Assembly (NCBI GenBank): GCA_034770075.1
Contig: CM068386.1
Location: forward strand, 39,861,990 to 39,925,989
Length of the DNA: 64,000 nt
Origin: Aralia elata
Taxonomy: Eukaryota; Streptophyta; Magnoliopsida; Apiales; Araliaceae
Direction: 5' to 3'
Below the pieces are notes generated by a model. It searched no databases. It saw only the letters and a program-made list of their open reading frames with translations, and was not told the DNA's origin. Made by a program: the position numbers and the translations under genes. This document shows, piece after piece, positions 1 to 10,815 of this stretch. The stretch's first letter is position 1; each line of letters opens with the position of its first letter.

Positions 1-1
1 A

Positions 2-1528
2 ATCAGATAGGCGATCGGGGTGTATAGCACTAAGGAGCTCTGGTTACTTCCATACCACCAATGTGTCATCCAATTGATGCGAGAGTTTGAAGATATCGCT
101 TTCCGACATATCCCCCGGGGACGAAATGATTTTGCCGATGCATTGGCAACTCTGGCTTCCTTAATCCACATAATCAAAAACAGGGACGTTCCACAGATTG
201 AAATAGCGGTATAGAATGCCCCGGCATACGAGGAGCATGTGGCATTATTATCGGAGGAGGTGGTTCTGCCAAAGTAGCCTTGGTATCAAAACATAATGGA
301 GTATCTGAGGGATAGATCCATTCCCGACCAAGCAAGCCGAGCTGAGAGGTTGAGAATCCAAAATATGGCATTGAGGTTTTATCTGAGCGGGGATTCACTG
401 TACAAGAGGGATGCCGGTTTGGGATTGTTGCGATGTGTAAATTAAACGCAGGCCCAAAAGATTATGGACGAAATACATGGTGGAGTGTGTGGGCCACACA
501 TGAGTGGACCGATGCTGGCCAAAAAGATCTTGAGAACGGGGCATTACTGGTTAACACTGAAAGCCGACTGCGATGATCATGTCAAACGATGTTACCAATG
601 TCAGGCGCACGACAATGTAATCCATGCGCCTCCCAATGAACTGCATTGTATGACTTCCCCTTGGCCATTCTCAATGTGGGGTATGGATGTAATCGGACCA
701 GTAGAGCACAAAGCAAGCAACGGACACCGATTTATCTTCGTCATGATCGATTACTTCACTAAATGGGTAGAAGCAGCTTCTTTTCCCAAGGTAACTCAGG
801 AGATCATCGTCCATTTCATCAGGAATAATGTCATTTGTCGATATGGGCAACCTGAGGTCTTAGTCTCCGACAATGCCAAAAATTTGAACAATGCCCTCAT
901 GAAGGAATTATGTAACCAGTTTAAGACCAAACACCTCAATTCTGTCATTTACCGTCCTAAGATGAATGGGGCAGTGGAGGCTGCAAATAAGAATATCAAG
1001 AAGATCATGGCTAGAATGTCTGCTAATCATCGGGGATGGCCGGATCTGCTACCTGTCACCCTGCTAGCGTATAGAATGTCGGTGTGCACTTCTACAGGGG
1101 CAACCCCTTACGCTTTGGTATATGGAATGGAGGCTGTTCTGCCAGTTGAGGTTGAGATGGCGTCCCTCAGAATCTTGATTGATGCTCAGATAAACGAGGA
1201 GGATTGGATACAAAGTCGGTACGACCAATTGGCCCTAATTGATGAAAGGAGGGTGGCTACTGTTTTGCACGGTCAGTTATATCAGCAAAGTTTCTCTCGA
1301 TCGTACGACAAAAAGGTAAGACCCTGGAAGTTCAAGGAAAATGACCTAGTGCTAAAGAGAGTCATGCCTTGTCAAGACGAAGCCAAAGGGAAGTTTGCCC
1401 CGAGCTGGGAAGGACCTTTTGTGATTAAGAAAGTGTTGTCCAGAGGAGCCCTCATATTGCAAGAGATGGACGGTGAGGTGTTTCCAAAGCCCATTAATTC
1501 TGACTCGGTGAAGCGGTTCTACGCTTAA
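2..1528 (+). pseudogene. Tat pol C-terminus: RNase H end and integrase
   Basis: One reading frame runs from the window edge to TAA at 1526-1528. It encodes the last part of RNase H (HIPRGRNDFADALATLASL) and then an integrase. Counting from the Met at 464, the integrase has an H-H-C-C zinc-binding region (about residues 5-46) and a catalytic triad of Asp75, Asp136 and Glu172 with exactly 35 residues between the last two. A C-terminal tail rich in basic and aromatic residues ends FYA. Stops interrupt the frame at 8-10, 212-214, 275-277 and 443-445. The first is TAG where a Gln is expected. From 464 onward the integrase is open. It would insert cDNA of the element into chromosomes, but no active polyprotein can come from this copy. 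Confidence 0.9.
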
Positions 1529-1564
1529 AAAAAAATCATAATTTTCTCCTCTTTCTTTGAAGAG

Positions 1565-1614
1565 CGAACTACGTAGGACCTGATCTCCCGACTTGTGGGA
1601 GTACGTAGGCAGCC
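1565..1614 (+). other. Conserved post-pol motif of Tat elements
   Basis: About 40 bases after the integrase stop lies a block with two direct copies of ACGTAGG (1571-1577 and 1603-1609) around a small hairpin with stem CTCCC/GGGAG (1585-1589 and 1597-1601). From memory, similar ACGTAGG...TACGTAGGCAGCC blocks follow pol in many Tat-lineage elements. The function is unknown to me. A structured RNA signal is possible. Confidence 0.45.
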
Positions 1615-2048
1615 ATCATGGCACGGTCCATTTCTTTACAAAATAATACTTTCTCTAACCAAAACCGATTCCCAACAGCCAGAAAAAACCTTCCTATACC
1701 CTCGAAACCTTCCCAAAACCAGCCACCTGATCAGCTTCATCTCAAATGACATAACCCTAACCCAACCAAACAATGAGCCAAAATCTAAGACTCAGTCCGA
1801 TGAAATCAACAGGGTGTGCGGCAATATCTGTCAAATCTCCATCAAGACTTGAGAAGAGAAAGAAGGCGAAATATCAAAATCGTGGTTAGTTGGATAAAAT
1901 GAGGATCCAATGAAAGGCAATGATACGACAAAAAAGGGAAAATGACTAAATTTTAAATGCATATCTATATATATAAGTCATTTTGTTACAAGATTTCTCT
2001 TTCGATAACCGATGAAACTGACATAGTCTATGCAGGAAATAAAATGAT

Positions 2049-3693
2049 CTACAAATCTGAAACTAACTGAAGCAGGATGGATAAGGTGGTGGATAGATCT
2101 GAAGCATCGGCATTCCCTGCAATCTGCTGCCCCATCATGACGATGCAATCCAATAAAGCAGTGGCTCGGCTAACAATCTCAAAGTGAGCATCTATAACTG
2201 CCCTAGTCTGCAATACAATGGCGTCTCTATTAGTGAGAGAAACATCTCTGGCCAAAATAGCAGCATCTCTCTCAACAAGAGCAGCGTCCCTCTCAGCCTC
2301 AGTAGTAATCAAGGCCAGTCGGATTCGGCTATCCTCAGTAACCCGACTAGGGGCAGAATCAGCTGAGATGGAGTAAGGAATATGGGCGGGAGTGGAGAAT
2401 CCTCCAAATCATATCTGCACATCATCTCTGTAGACTCAGGAGGAATAAATACCTCTGGGGTGGTATCATCTGTGAAAATCACTCGAGAGTCATCAAATAC
2501 TCCAGTCTAACTCAAACCAACCATATCAGAGTCTCCGTGCAACCATTGCACATAAGCAGATGTCTGAATGGGGCAACTCTCACTATACTCGGCAAAGATC
2601 CTGTGAGACTAAAGATCATATACCCGCAGTAGATCTCTCTCTGTCTGGGGTGATATGAGGAATCGATAGTCGGCTGCGCCCGTGAAAGGGTGAAAATCAT
2701 GTATCTGATCAAACTGCCCCATAACCGCCAAGGGATGATAAGTCGTCACGCCCCTCAAGCCAGAAATAGGGATGAAATCCAAGGTGGGCACATGAGTCGA
2801 GAAGCTCATGAAGGAGCAATAACCCGAATAGATCAAGAGATGAAAGGGCTCCTCAATAGCCGATAAGAATTCTATCCAGGAAGCCGCATCAATACAGCTC
2901 ACGGGACGGAACGAAAATTGCATGGCTATGTCGTGGCTGAAGCAAAACCCATGGCGACGGAAATGACCGATGGGGCTGAGATGGCTCATAAACCATACAT
3001 ACAACAAAACAGAGCTCCCTCTGAATACTCTGCCTTGGAAAGACTGACAATATGAGGGTGACATGTAGGTGTCTGCTAGTATATGGGAATAATGGTGTGA
3101 TCCTCCTGAAGGGCTATAGTGGCCGCAATAACTCGCATATCCAACAGATCGGATCCGACTGGCAGATACAACACTGAGATAACACAAGCCATCAAAACAT
3201 CTATTCTCAAAGCGCCCCAACGCTCCTCAGACACAAAAAAATCACCAGAGAATAGATGAAAACTGTCGGGTGAGCCGAATCGGTCAATCAGGAAATGAAG
3301 GGGAACTAGATGGTCTGATGTGATCACCGATAACAGAACTGTCCTCCGCAACCCAGTAAAAGTCAAGAACTGACGGCGCATGGGACCAGCTGTGACCCTG
3401 GCACAAGGACCATCCAAAGACAAGCCGGTAAAGTGGGCATACTCCTCGAGAGTAGGGGTCAGCTCCACTGTCCCTAATCTGAACATCTGACGGGCAGGGG
3501 CCCAATAGCTCAGAATACCCTCCGCAAAGCCCGCCGGCACCTGAAAGGATAATAAGGACCAAGAATGTCCCAGAAGACCATCTGCAATAACTCTGTCGCC
3601 CGGCGACAAACTATCCAACCAGCGGAAAAGCTTGCCAACCAACCCTGTGGGAGGACCGAGATCCAAACGTACCACGGCGTCGGGTGACGACAT
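2049..3693 (-). pseudogene. Antisense accessory gene B, DUF7745/plant-mobile-domain-like
   Basis: Antisense to pol, starting at ATG 3693 and ending TGA/TAG-side at 2049, about 548 codons. The first 205 codons are open. A frame change near 3085 joins them to a second open stretch (to 2609), and in-frame stops follow near 2609 and 2512. The N-terminal part has the pattern of plant retroelement accessory ORFs of the mobile-domain type: a YWAPARQMFRLGTVELTPTL segment and later a tyrosine-rich VLLYVWFMSHL segment. From memory this best resembles DUF7745. The C-terminus has heptad-like RDA repeats suggesting a short coiled coil. The ATG directly follows TTTTTCACAG, which could be a 3' splice site of an upstream leader intron. 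No enzymatic role can be assigned. Confidence 0.6.
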
Positions 3694-3901
3694 CTGTGAA
3701 AAATAGTATTAAAAAGACTGTGCAGGGGTCATTATCTATCCATGAATAAAAAGCATGCATCATACAGTTCATAATAGGGCAATTGAATTGTCATAATGAT
3801 AAAACTGTGCATAAATGAATAAAGGAGATCAATACATAGTGCATGAAATGGAAAAAGAAATTGAACAGGTTCAAGTACAAAAAGCCCTATCCTATCAAGA
3901 T

Positions 3902-5864
3902 CTACTCAAAAGTAATATCGTCTATGAAGTTGGGATTCTCAAACTGATCCCCCGGAGTAGAAGTCGAAGTCGAAGCCCCGAAGTTAATATCTGGGATATA
4001 TGGGTGCACTAGGGCATTAGATGAGCTCGGGCCTGCATCGAAACCCGCACTGTCAGGATCATACGCATAAGCATCCTCTGGGGTCCGGCCTAACACCCGA
4101 AGATATAGGGATAACTGGTCCACCTGGCGGGTCAGATTAGCAATCTGCTCAGCATGGGTAGGAGCCCGAACACAGGTAGCCCAATCAGTCATCATCACCG
4201 ATCCAGAGACCATATCTCCAAGGAAAAATATGGCCCGAGTCTGAGGACCGATAGTGCGGGGCACCCACCAGGTACGGAAAGCCTCACTCGTGCTGGGACC
4301 TGAAGAAAGTGTCAGGCCATCCTCTCCCTCCAGCATAATCTCTGAGGGCTGAGAGTCCATCGGCTAGGATGTAGTGAAGGGGAGGGAGTGCGGAATACGG
4401 ATCTCTCCAGTTACGCATCTGAATGCACGCTCTCCCAAATACATCACCCATCCTCCAACACTCTGCAAAGTAAGGCAGCGGGTGGAAAGTGTGAACTCTG
4501 GGCCGGAGGGATATCCGTCTGTAAACCCCAAAGTCAGATGCTCAGAAAGATAAGGAGTCCAGACGACCTCAGCGGCAGTGATCAACTCCAACTGAATACG
4601 GCAGTGGGCGAAGCTGCCAGACACCGGGACCTCCTCCAAAGTACTATGGTGCCACCGCCGACCCCTGGGATAGGTATCCAAACCGAGAGTCATGACAGGC
4701 CTCAGGCATGGGAGTCGCTCGTACGCCCAGAACTGTGAACAGAGACAAGAAACGACATGAGTAACCGGCAGATGCAGAGAAAGGAAATGAAATGATAGGA
4801 AGTGCAGTGAGAAAAGAAGGCTTACTAGCATAAAGGGGTAAAACCCAAGCCAAGCGTCTGTTTGTCCCTCTGAGCGAAGACGGAGACCATGGAGGAAATA
4901 GGCGAGAGTGAAGGACCCCTAGTCATAATCACCGATCCGATCCACATCCCTGATGGCTCCGACAACGCTGAAATGAATGGTATAAGAGTTGTTCCCTAGG
5001 AAATAACCCCTCATAATAGTCAGGAACAGACGCCGGAGCAGAATGTCACGAGTAGCTCGGTCTGCAGGGAGGGGCGTCGCATAGATACCTCCGACAGCGT
5101 CAACAGCCAATGCTCCGGACCGAATGCTGCGGGGCCTTGAAGACCCGGTCCTCAGCAGCGAAACCCAATAAAGATCGGACCTCCGCTGGGGTAATATCGA
5201 GATCTAGGGGAACACAGACTCCGGTGAACTCGATGCCGGTAATGTACCTCCAATCCTAAGGAGTCAGCACAACCTCGCAATCCAAAAGATGAAGGGACTG
5301 GGTCTGGTGAAACCATCGTTCAGACAAAGCCCTCATATAACCCCATGGGCACTGACGGGGAATGATGGTGAAGAAAGAACGGAAACCCCAGGAGTCCACC
5401 ACCGTGTGGTAATCGGCGTGCAGTGCTATGTAGAGGGAATAGATGTTAAACCAGTTGCCCCTCGGCTGACTGAACTCGGGCACCTGTGGCAATCACTAAT
5501 GGATCAGTCCAGATACGAACAGAGATTGGGAATGAATTCAGAGGAGTAATGAGTATACCTCATTAGCGACAAGAAATGCTGAGGGGTGACGACTGAGATC
5601 TCGACCCAACAGATCATGCACCTGAACAGAGGCACCGGGTAGAACGCGGCGAGTAGAGGGAGCTGGTGTGCCGGAGGGCAGCCCCTCTGCCTCAATGTCC
5701 GGAAGAGTGGCCTCGTCAACCTCAGGATGATCAGGCCGGACGACAGCCTCCGCCAGTCGACGAACCTGGCGAGTCCGAGTCAAAACCGGGGCAGGTACAA
5801 CCCTACGGCGGTGAACACCCGAGGCACGAGGTGCAGTGGAGCTGCTGGGAGCATCAGGATCCAT
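3902..5864 (-). pseudogene. Antisense accessory gene A, spliced plant mobile domain (PMD) protein
   Basis: Lies upstream of gene B on the same strand. Three exons fit GT-AG rules with matching phase: 5864-5559 (102 codons, Pro/Ser/Arg-rich), 5483-4826 and 4732-3902, with introns of 75 and 93 bases. The second exon has PMD hallmarks: SERWFHQTQSLHL followed by a C-x-V-x-LTP motif, and IRDVDRIGDYD followed by a short hydrophobic run. Exon 3 opens with FWAYERLP, the usual aromatic PMD segment. Decay: TAG at 5256-5258 (expected Gln), a one-base shift near 5115, TAG at 4919-4921 (expected Trp) and TAG at 4364-4366. PMD proteins occur in host silencing genes (MAIN family) and in transposons. Antisense accessory genes downstream of pol are known in Tat elements (maize Grande is an example). 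Function in the element is unknown. Confidence 0.7.
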
Positions 5865-6688
5865 AGTTGGAACGACACAGTCAAAGAGGGAGGTACATTA
5901 TATTTCAAATTATATCACAAACATTTTATTTGCATATCTTCATCGTAGATTAATGCAGCATGATGCATGGTTACTATATATGCATGAATTAGATTTTAGT
6001 GGGACTCCAGTTTTTTCGAAATTTCGGCAGAGTTTCGTCTATAAAATGAGCGTCCCATGCACAGCCAGGCATGTTTTCAATTGACCCAAGCCACAACAGA
6101 TCAAAATTACATTTTTATATGCTTAATTACGACATTAAAATGACCATAATGCATGCTTTCTTTCAAAAAAATGACAAGTATGTATGACCCGCATTATGAA
6201 CATAGAATATGGCTCGCACAGTTGAGACATAACATAAACATGCAATGACACATGGCATAGCATTTCAGAGCATACATTTCTATCTCTAAACATTCAAAAT
6301 AGCAAATGTATAGCGAAACATTGACGAGATAAGAAAATAATCGGTCAAAATGTTACCCGTAGCGTGTAGATCGATCTAACCGGAGCGGTTTTTGCGAGAA
6401 GGTTGAAAAAATTGGCAAAAGGGACGTACGAGGGTGAAAAATCGCGAAAAACAATAGTGGGTAAGGGCTGAAAATGACAGATCTGGGAAGGGGCGATCAG
6501 TTTACAAAACCCGATCTTGGCCGCAGATCAATCTGCGGCTGGGTCCGGTACTTTCTCTCCTTTTTCTCCTTTGCAAAATCGATCAATTTTAGAATCCATT
6601 TGACTTGTTATACGAGATTTCAACCAATCGGGTATGGAACACGACGAATCGAATTGTCGGGGCGGGACCTGGCAGGAACGAGGTGATT
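5865..6688 (-). other. Upstream region of antisense gene A
   Basis: There is no gene here. Read on the - strand it is AT-rich and holds a TATA-like site at 6113-6119, about 250 bases upstream of the gene A start codon. A GC-rich near-palindrome at 6519-6540 is repeated in the 3' LTR. On the + strand this is the 3' UTR of the retroelement transcript. The promoter role is inferred from position only. Confidence 0.4.
6519..6540. repeat. GC-rich near-palindrome of the Tat element, internal copy
   Basis: Arms CCGCAGAT and ATCTGCGG are separated by CA. The same 18-base unit occurs in the 3' LTR at 8118-8135, with a variant at 8141-8159. Here it lies about 650 bases upstream of the antisense gene A start codon. 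Confidence 0.8.
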
Positions 6689-7330
6689 TACGAAATGATC
6701 AACCGGAAACGAGACCTGGTGCCAACGAAACGATCAACCGGAGACGAGACCCGGTGCCGACGAGACGATCAACCGGAAACGAGACCCGGTGCCAACAAGA
6801 CGATCAACCGGAAATGAGACCCAGTGCTGACAAGACGATCGACCGGAAACGATACCCGGTGCCAACAAGACGATCGACCGGAGACAAGACCCGGTGCCGA
6901 CGAGACGATCAACCGGAAACGAGACCCTGTGCCAACGAGACGATCAACCGGAAATGAGACCCGGTGCCAACAAGACGATCAACCGGAGACGAGACCCGGT
7001 GCCGACGAGACGATCAATCGGAAACGAGACCCGGTGCCAACAAGACAATCAACCGGAGACGAGACACGATACAGACGAGTCGACCAATCGGAGACGAGAA
7101 CCGATACAGACGAGTCGACCAATCGGAGACGAGAACCGATACAGACGAGTCGACCAATCAGAGACGAGAACCGATACAGATGAGTCGACCAATCGGAAAT
7201 GAGAACCGATACAGGCGAGTCGACCAATCGGAGACGAGAACCGACACAGACGAGTCGACCAATCGGAGACGAGAACTGATACAGGCGAGACGATCAGTCG
7301 GAGACTGGACCCTACATCTACGAGACGACT
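6689..7330. repeat. 35-bp tandem repeat (minisatellite), about 18 copies
   Basis: Two sub-families of the same 35-base period follow each other. The first (about 6689-7060) has the core GATCAACCGGAAACGAGACC. The second (about 7060-7330) has the core CGACCAATCGGAGACGAGAA. Because 35 is not a multiple of three and the unit lacks stops, several frames stay open, giving spurious proteins of about 70-120 residues on both strands. The position just before the polypurine tract and 3' LTR is where Tat/Ogre elements are known to accumulate tandem repeats that can seed satellites. Confidence 0.95.
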
Positions 7331-7685
7331 GATCGGATACGAGACCCGATAGATATGAGACGACGACGATTCCAAGACGACAACGATTACAAGACGGAGC
7401 ACGACATCTGCGATAACGATTATAGCAACGACCGGTCAGAGACGGAACCCGATAACAACGATGCGATCAGCTATTGAGTCCTGTTGAGATCGATACTCAC
7501 AATAAATTTACGATTGCGTGATGCATTAACACCTTTACGAATGTTTTGCATGCCTTACATCTTGTGTTGCACCATAAGCTATATGTGTGCATCATGTATG
7601 TACTGTCATTCTTATGCACTGTCATTTATACATCGGGTGTCTACTTCTTTATCATGTTCAGTTTATTTAACATTTCATAAACATG

Positions 7686-7700
7686 ATAAAGAGGGGCAGC
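7686..7700 (+). other. Polypurine tract of the Tat element
   Basis: GATAAAGAGGGGCAGC immediately precedes the LTR start TGTAGACACC. This is the expected place for the primer of plus-strand DNA synthesis. Confidence 0.65.
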
Positions 7701-9820
7701 TGTAGACACCCAAATTTTGCACTTCGTATACTAACCTTGACAGGAGGGCAAAATCGTTAATTAGCCCAGCCTACGAGAACGAAAGGTGGACATAAGTACG
7801 AACATGCAAAGCCACCACAACGACTTGCGATTAAAGCCGACACGACAACAAGCGGATATCAGGAATCGACTAATGGCCACTACGCTCGCTTGCTCGCCGG
7901 TGAGCTAGTGGGGGTCGGGGGGTAGCGCCCCTGGAAACCAAGCTCCAAATACAAATCCTGTGTCATATCGCAGCCATTCGAAACGAGCATTCCTGAATAA
8001 TATGACACGTTTCCCAGCGGTTCCCGGACTGCAAAATACAGGCTTTTCAACGAAAACCAACAGTACGACACGAGAATCGAGGTGCAGTATGAAAATTGAG
8101 GAAATCAGCCCAGCCAGCCGCAGATCAATCTGCGGCCAAGCCGCGGATCAATCTGCGACTGCCTCTGGCAGCCTTTATCAATGCAGTTCTTCATTTTCAT
8201 CAATATACAGGAAGTTAAAGAGAAAAAAAGGGGAAGGAACAGCAGCAAGCAGGAGCGGGAAAAGAGAGAAAAGAGAGAAAAAAGTGAGGAGTTATACCCC
8301 TTTTGTTAGATTGTATCACATACACTTGCTACTTTATTTAATATACGAGTTTATACGCATCGTGGTGTCATTTGCAAGGTGAAAGGCCCTTTTTTATAGC
8401 ATTTTTGTTATATCATTTTGTTAAGCTTTTGTCATTCGGGCTATATTAAATATAGTTTTTCTTGTATATTATTATGGATAAGTGGATTAAGGACTATTAG
8501 TGAGGGTTCCAACGGAACGAAATTCTTCCTAATGGCCCGATGATATCCATTTGGTGATTTTTAGCTCGTTATGGTAATGTATTATGCGTAGTGTATTTAG
8601 ATTGCTATTTTAGGATATTGTGGTTTGTCGGAAACCCGGTGTTGTTTATTTTTTGTAGTATCCATTTTGTGGGTGTGTAGAAATTTTGGATGTGAGCCTA
8701 GGAACGCGACCCCATGGTCCAAATCCGATGATGGACATTTTTGAGTGTATGTAATTGGGCCGATGTACCCTTTATTGTAAATATGTAATTGTCGGGCCTT
8801 AAAACGATATCAAGTTGAAAATCGGGTTTAAGGCCCCGTAATAGTGAAATATGTGATTATGGGCGTTTGGGGTTATTTTGATGGCTCACATGCCCACGAA
8901 TAGCCCCCCACGCATTTTAATGCTTGATTTGATTTACGACACAAAAATTGATTTCAAAGCTAAACGATGAAGATTTTCATAAAATCAATCAAATTAGGTT
9001 ATTAGCACCACGAGGCTTAAAATTAGAAGTGCTAATGAATGTCGATTCCTGTTTAAACGAGAAGGCTAAAGGAAAAATCGTTATCAAACATCACAAAAAT
9101 GGTTTTATAAAAATAAGTAAAGTTTTATTAAACCTTTGAGCATAGGGTTAAAGGGATCCTAGAAGTTGCCCATCATGTTATTTCTGAAAGCAACGTATAG
9201 GTCCCGATTCCTATTTTGACGAAGGTTTAAAAACTCTTGTTTTGCCAAAATGACACCTAATGAAAATCTTGCAGCTTTTGACAATTAAAATCAAACCTTC
9301 CTCATAAAAAATAAAGCTTTCTCATATAGGCCGAAGGACATTCTAAAGCATTCTCAAATTAAAACACGACTTTTCATAAAAAACCCAAATTATTTTTTTT
9401 TACGCAAAAATTCACCACACCATTCACATAGACACACGCGCGCGCACACGCACATTTTAAAAATTAAAGGATAGGAAAAGCATCAAGATTGCGGTAACCG
9501 TGTTTCACGGAAGTCGGGGGGTGCCTAACACCTTCCCCTCGCTTTAGCAAGCCCCCGAACTCTATAAATCTCGGTTTGCAGGCCAATTAATTCGGAGTCA
9601 CATATGAGCCAGCGATTTACAAAAACGAAACTCGGATGAGTTGGTACATCCATTTCAAATATACCAACTGACGACTCTGGTCAATTGGCTCATCATAAAA
9701 AACGATCTTTCGAAACCCCGTCGACATTTGTGCCGACCTTTTCCAAAAAATCATCTAATAAAAAGGTTAAAATTGGAAAGGGTAATAATTAGCATAGAAG
9801 CGATTTTCCCGGCGTCGACA
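7701..9820 (+). repeat. Tat 3' LTR
   Basis: About 2.1 kb, starting TGTAGACACC and ending GGCGTCGACA. It contains the GC-rich palindromes at 8118-8159, a GA-rich leader-like stretch at 8210-8285, a short alternating CA/CG tract near 9430-9452, and near its end the GTGCCTAACACCTTCCCC block common in Tat LTRs. There is no protein-coding content. The right end is judged from the terminal CA and the change in sequence character, so it could be off by some tens of bases. Confidence 0.7.
8118..8159. repeat. Paired GC-rich near-palindromes in the Tat LTR
   Basis: Two units in tandem: arms CCGCAGAT/ATCTGCGG around CA (8118-8135), then a diverged copy CCGCGGAT/ATCTGCGA. CTGGCAGCC follows within about 10 bases. 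The first unit is identical to the internal copy at 6521-6538. Confidence 0.8.
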
Positions 9821-10815
9821 TTCATTAATCAAGTTAACTAACCACAGTTCAAAATAAAGCCACATAACCAACTCTATGACAAGAATAATCTATTTTCCAT
9901 TCAATTCAAGCAAATACAACAAATCCAACCAAACTTAAGCAAATACTGAGCATGAAGGTTCTAACAAGGCTTATTTCTATCTTTATTCTTCTACGAGTGC
10001 GTTTTCCGCTCCATCTCGTATTTATGCTTAACTGTGCAATGTCAAGTTCTCTTAGGCTTTTCAAAATCACCCATGTAGTGAGCGTTCAATCAGTGACTCC
10101 CAAACCAGTCGACTTTAGGGCACTAGGTGTTAAGACACCCCTAAGGATCTAATTACCCGAGTGATAAAGGCCACAGAACCCAACTAGTCAATGCATTTAT
10201 TGTATTTTTGGATTTGCCATTTTTTTTTTGAAAAGAAACCCCAAATTCAGCTTTTACCTTATTCAGCCTTCCTTGTTGATTCACCTAACAAATTTTTTAC
10301 CCAATTCTCATGTAAAAGTCAATTATGCAACACTTTGAACTCCAGCAGTCAAATTAATCAAATTGTTCGTGCTATCCAATAACTCAAGTTATGACAGGCA
10401 TAATTACTCTCATGATCTAAATTATATCATCCTTAATGACCTTCACACTGTCCAAGCAAACAAAGTAATACCCATCTCATCATTGGTCGAGCCAAAATCA
10501 TACCAACTAATCACTTGGATTCATGCAAAAAAATAAATGCACCTAACACAACCAGCCATAACTATGCAAGATTCACAATGATCACAATGATATGCCAACA
10601 TACTAACAGATATAATAGACAAAACTAACAAACATGCTAAACAAAAACCTAAAAGAACTCCCCCAAACTTAAAACAGGCAATGCCCTCATTGGATAAAGC
10701 AGTAAAAGGAAAGGAAAGAGAAACTCCCCTAATCTGAGGGAACGTCATCGGCATCCTCCCCATCTGAAGGTGTGTCTGGAGGCGGATAAGTTGGAGCTTC
10801 ACCAAACGTTGGGAA
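9821..10815 (-). other. Athila 3' UTR, no gene seen
   Basis: AT-rich non-coding sequence downstream of the third ORF. It has no similarity that I can see to the Athila 5' LTR at 18400-19799. It ends abruptly against the Tat LTR. Confidence 0.5.

Larger units (their letters stand above)
1..9820 (+). mobile_element. Tat-lineage Ty3/gypsy retrotransposon, 3' half
   Basis: The 5' LTR, gag and most of pol lie left of the window. Visible in order are the RNase H C-terminus and integrase, a 3' UTR holding two antisense accessory genes, a 35-bp minisatellite, a purine tract and a 3' LTR that begins TGTAGACACC at 7701. Integrase-last pol, accessory genes downstream of pol, tandem repeats before the 3' LTR and an LTR starting TGTAGACACCC are all typical of the Tat/Ogre group. 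The right boundary is set where the sequence GGCGTCGACA ends; the target duplication cannot be checked because the 5' end is missing. The element appears inserted in the 3' UTR of the Athila element to its right. Confidence 0.85.

Noticed and set aside
3902..5864. PMD gene as a host MAIN-like gene
   Set aside because: It lies between pol and the 3' LTR of the Tat element with a second accessory gene and shares its decay pattern, so it is part of the element.
6689..7330. CRISPR-like regular repeat array
   Set aside because: There are no unique spacers; the whole unit repeats, and the context is a plant retrotransposon.
6605..7402. Overlapping Arg/Thr-rich ORFs in several frames of both strands
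   Set aside because: They are products of the stop-free 35-bp repeat; the period is not a multiple of three and no domain or start context supports a gene.
9427..9453. Alternating CA/CG tract as a Z-DNA regulatory site
   Set aside because: A short simple repeat inside an LTR; nothing beyond composition supports a function.
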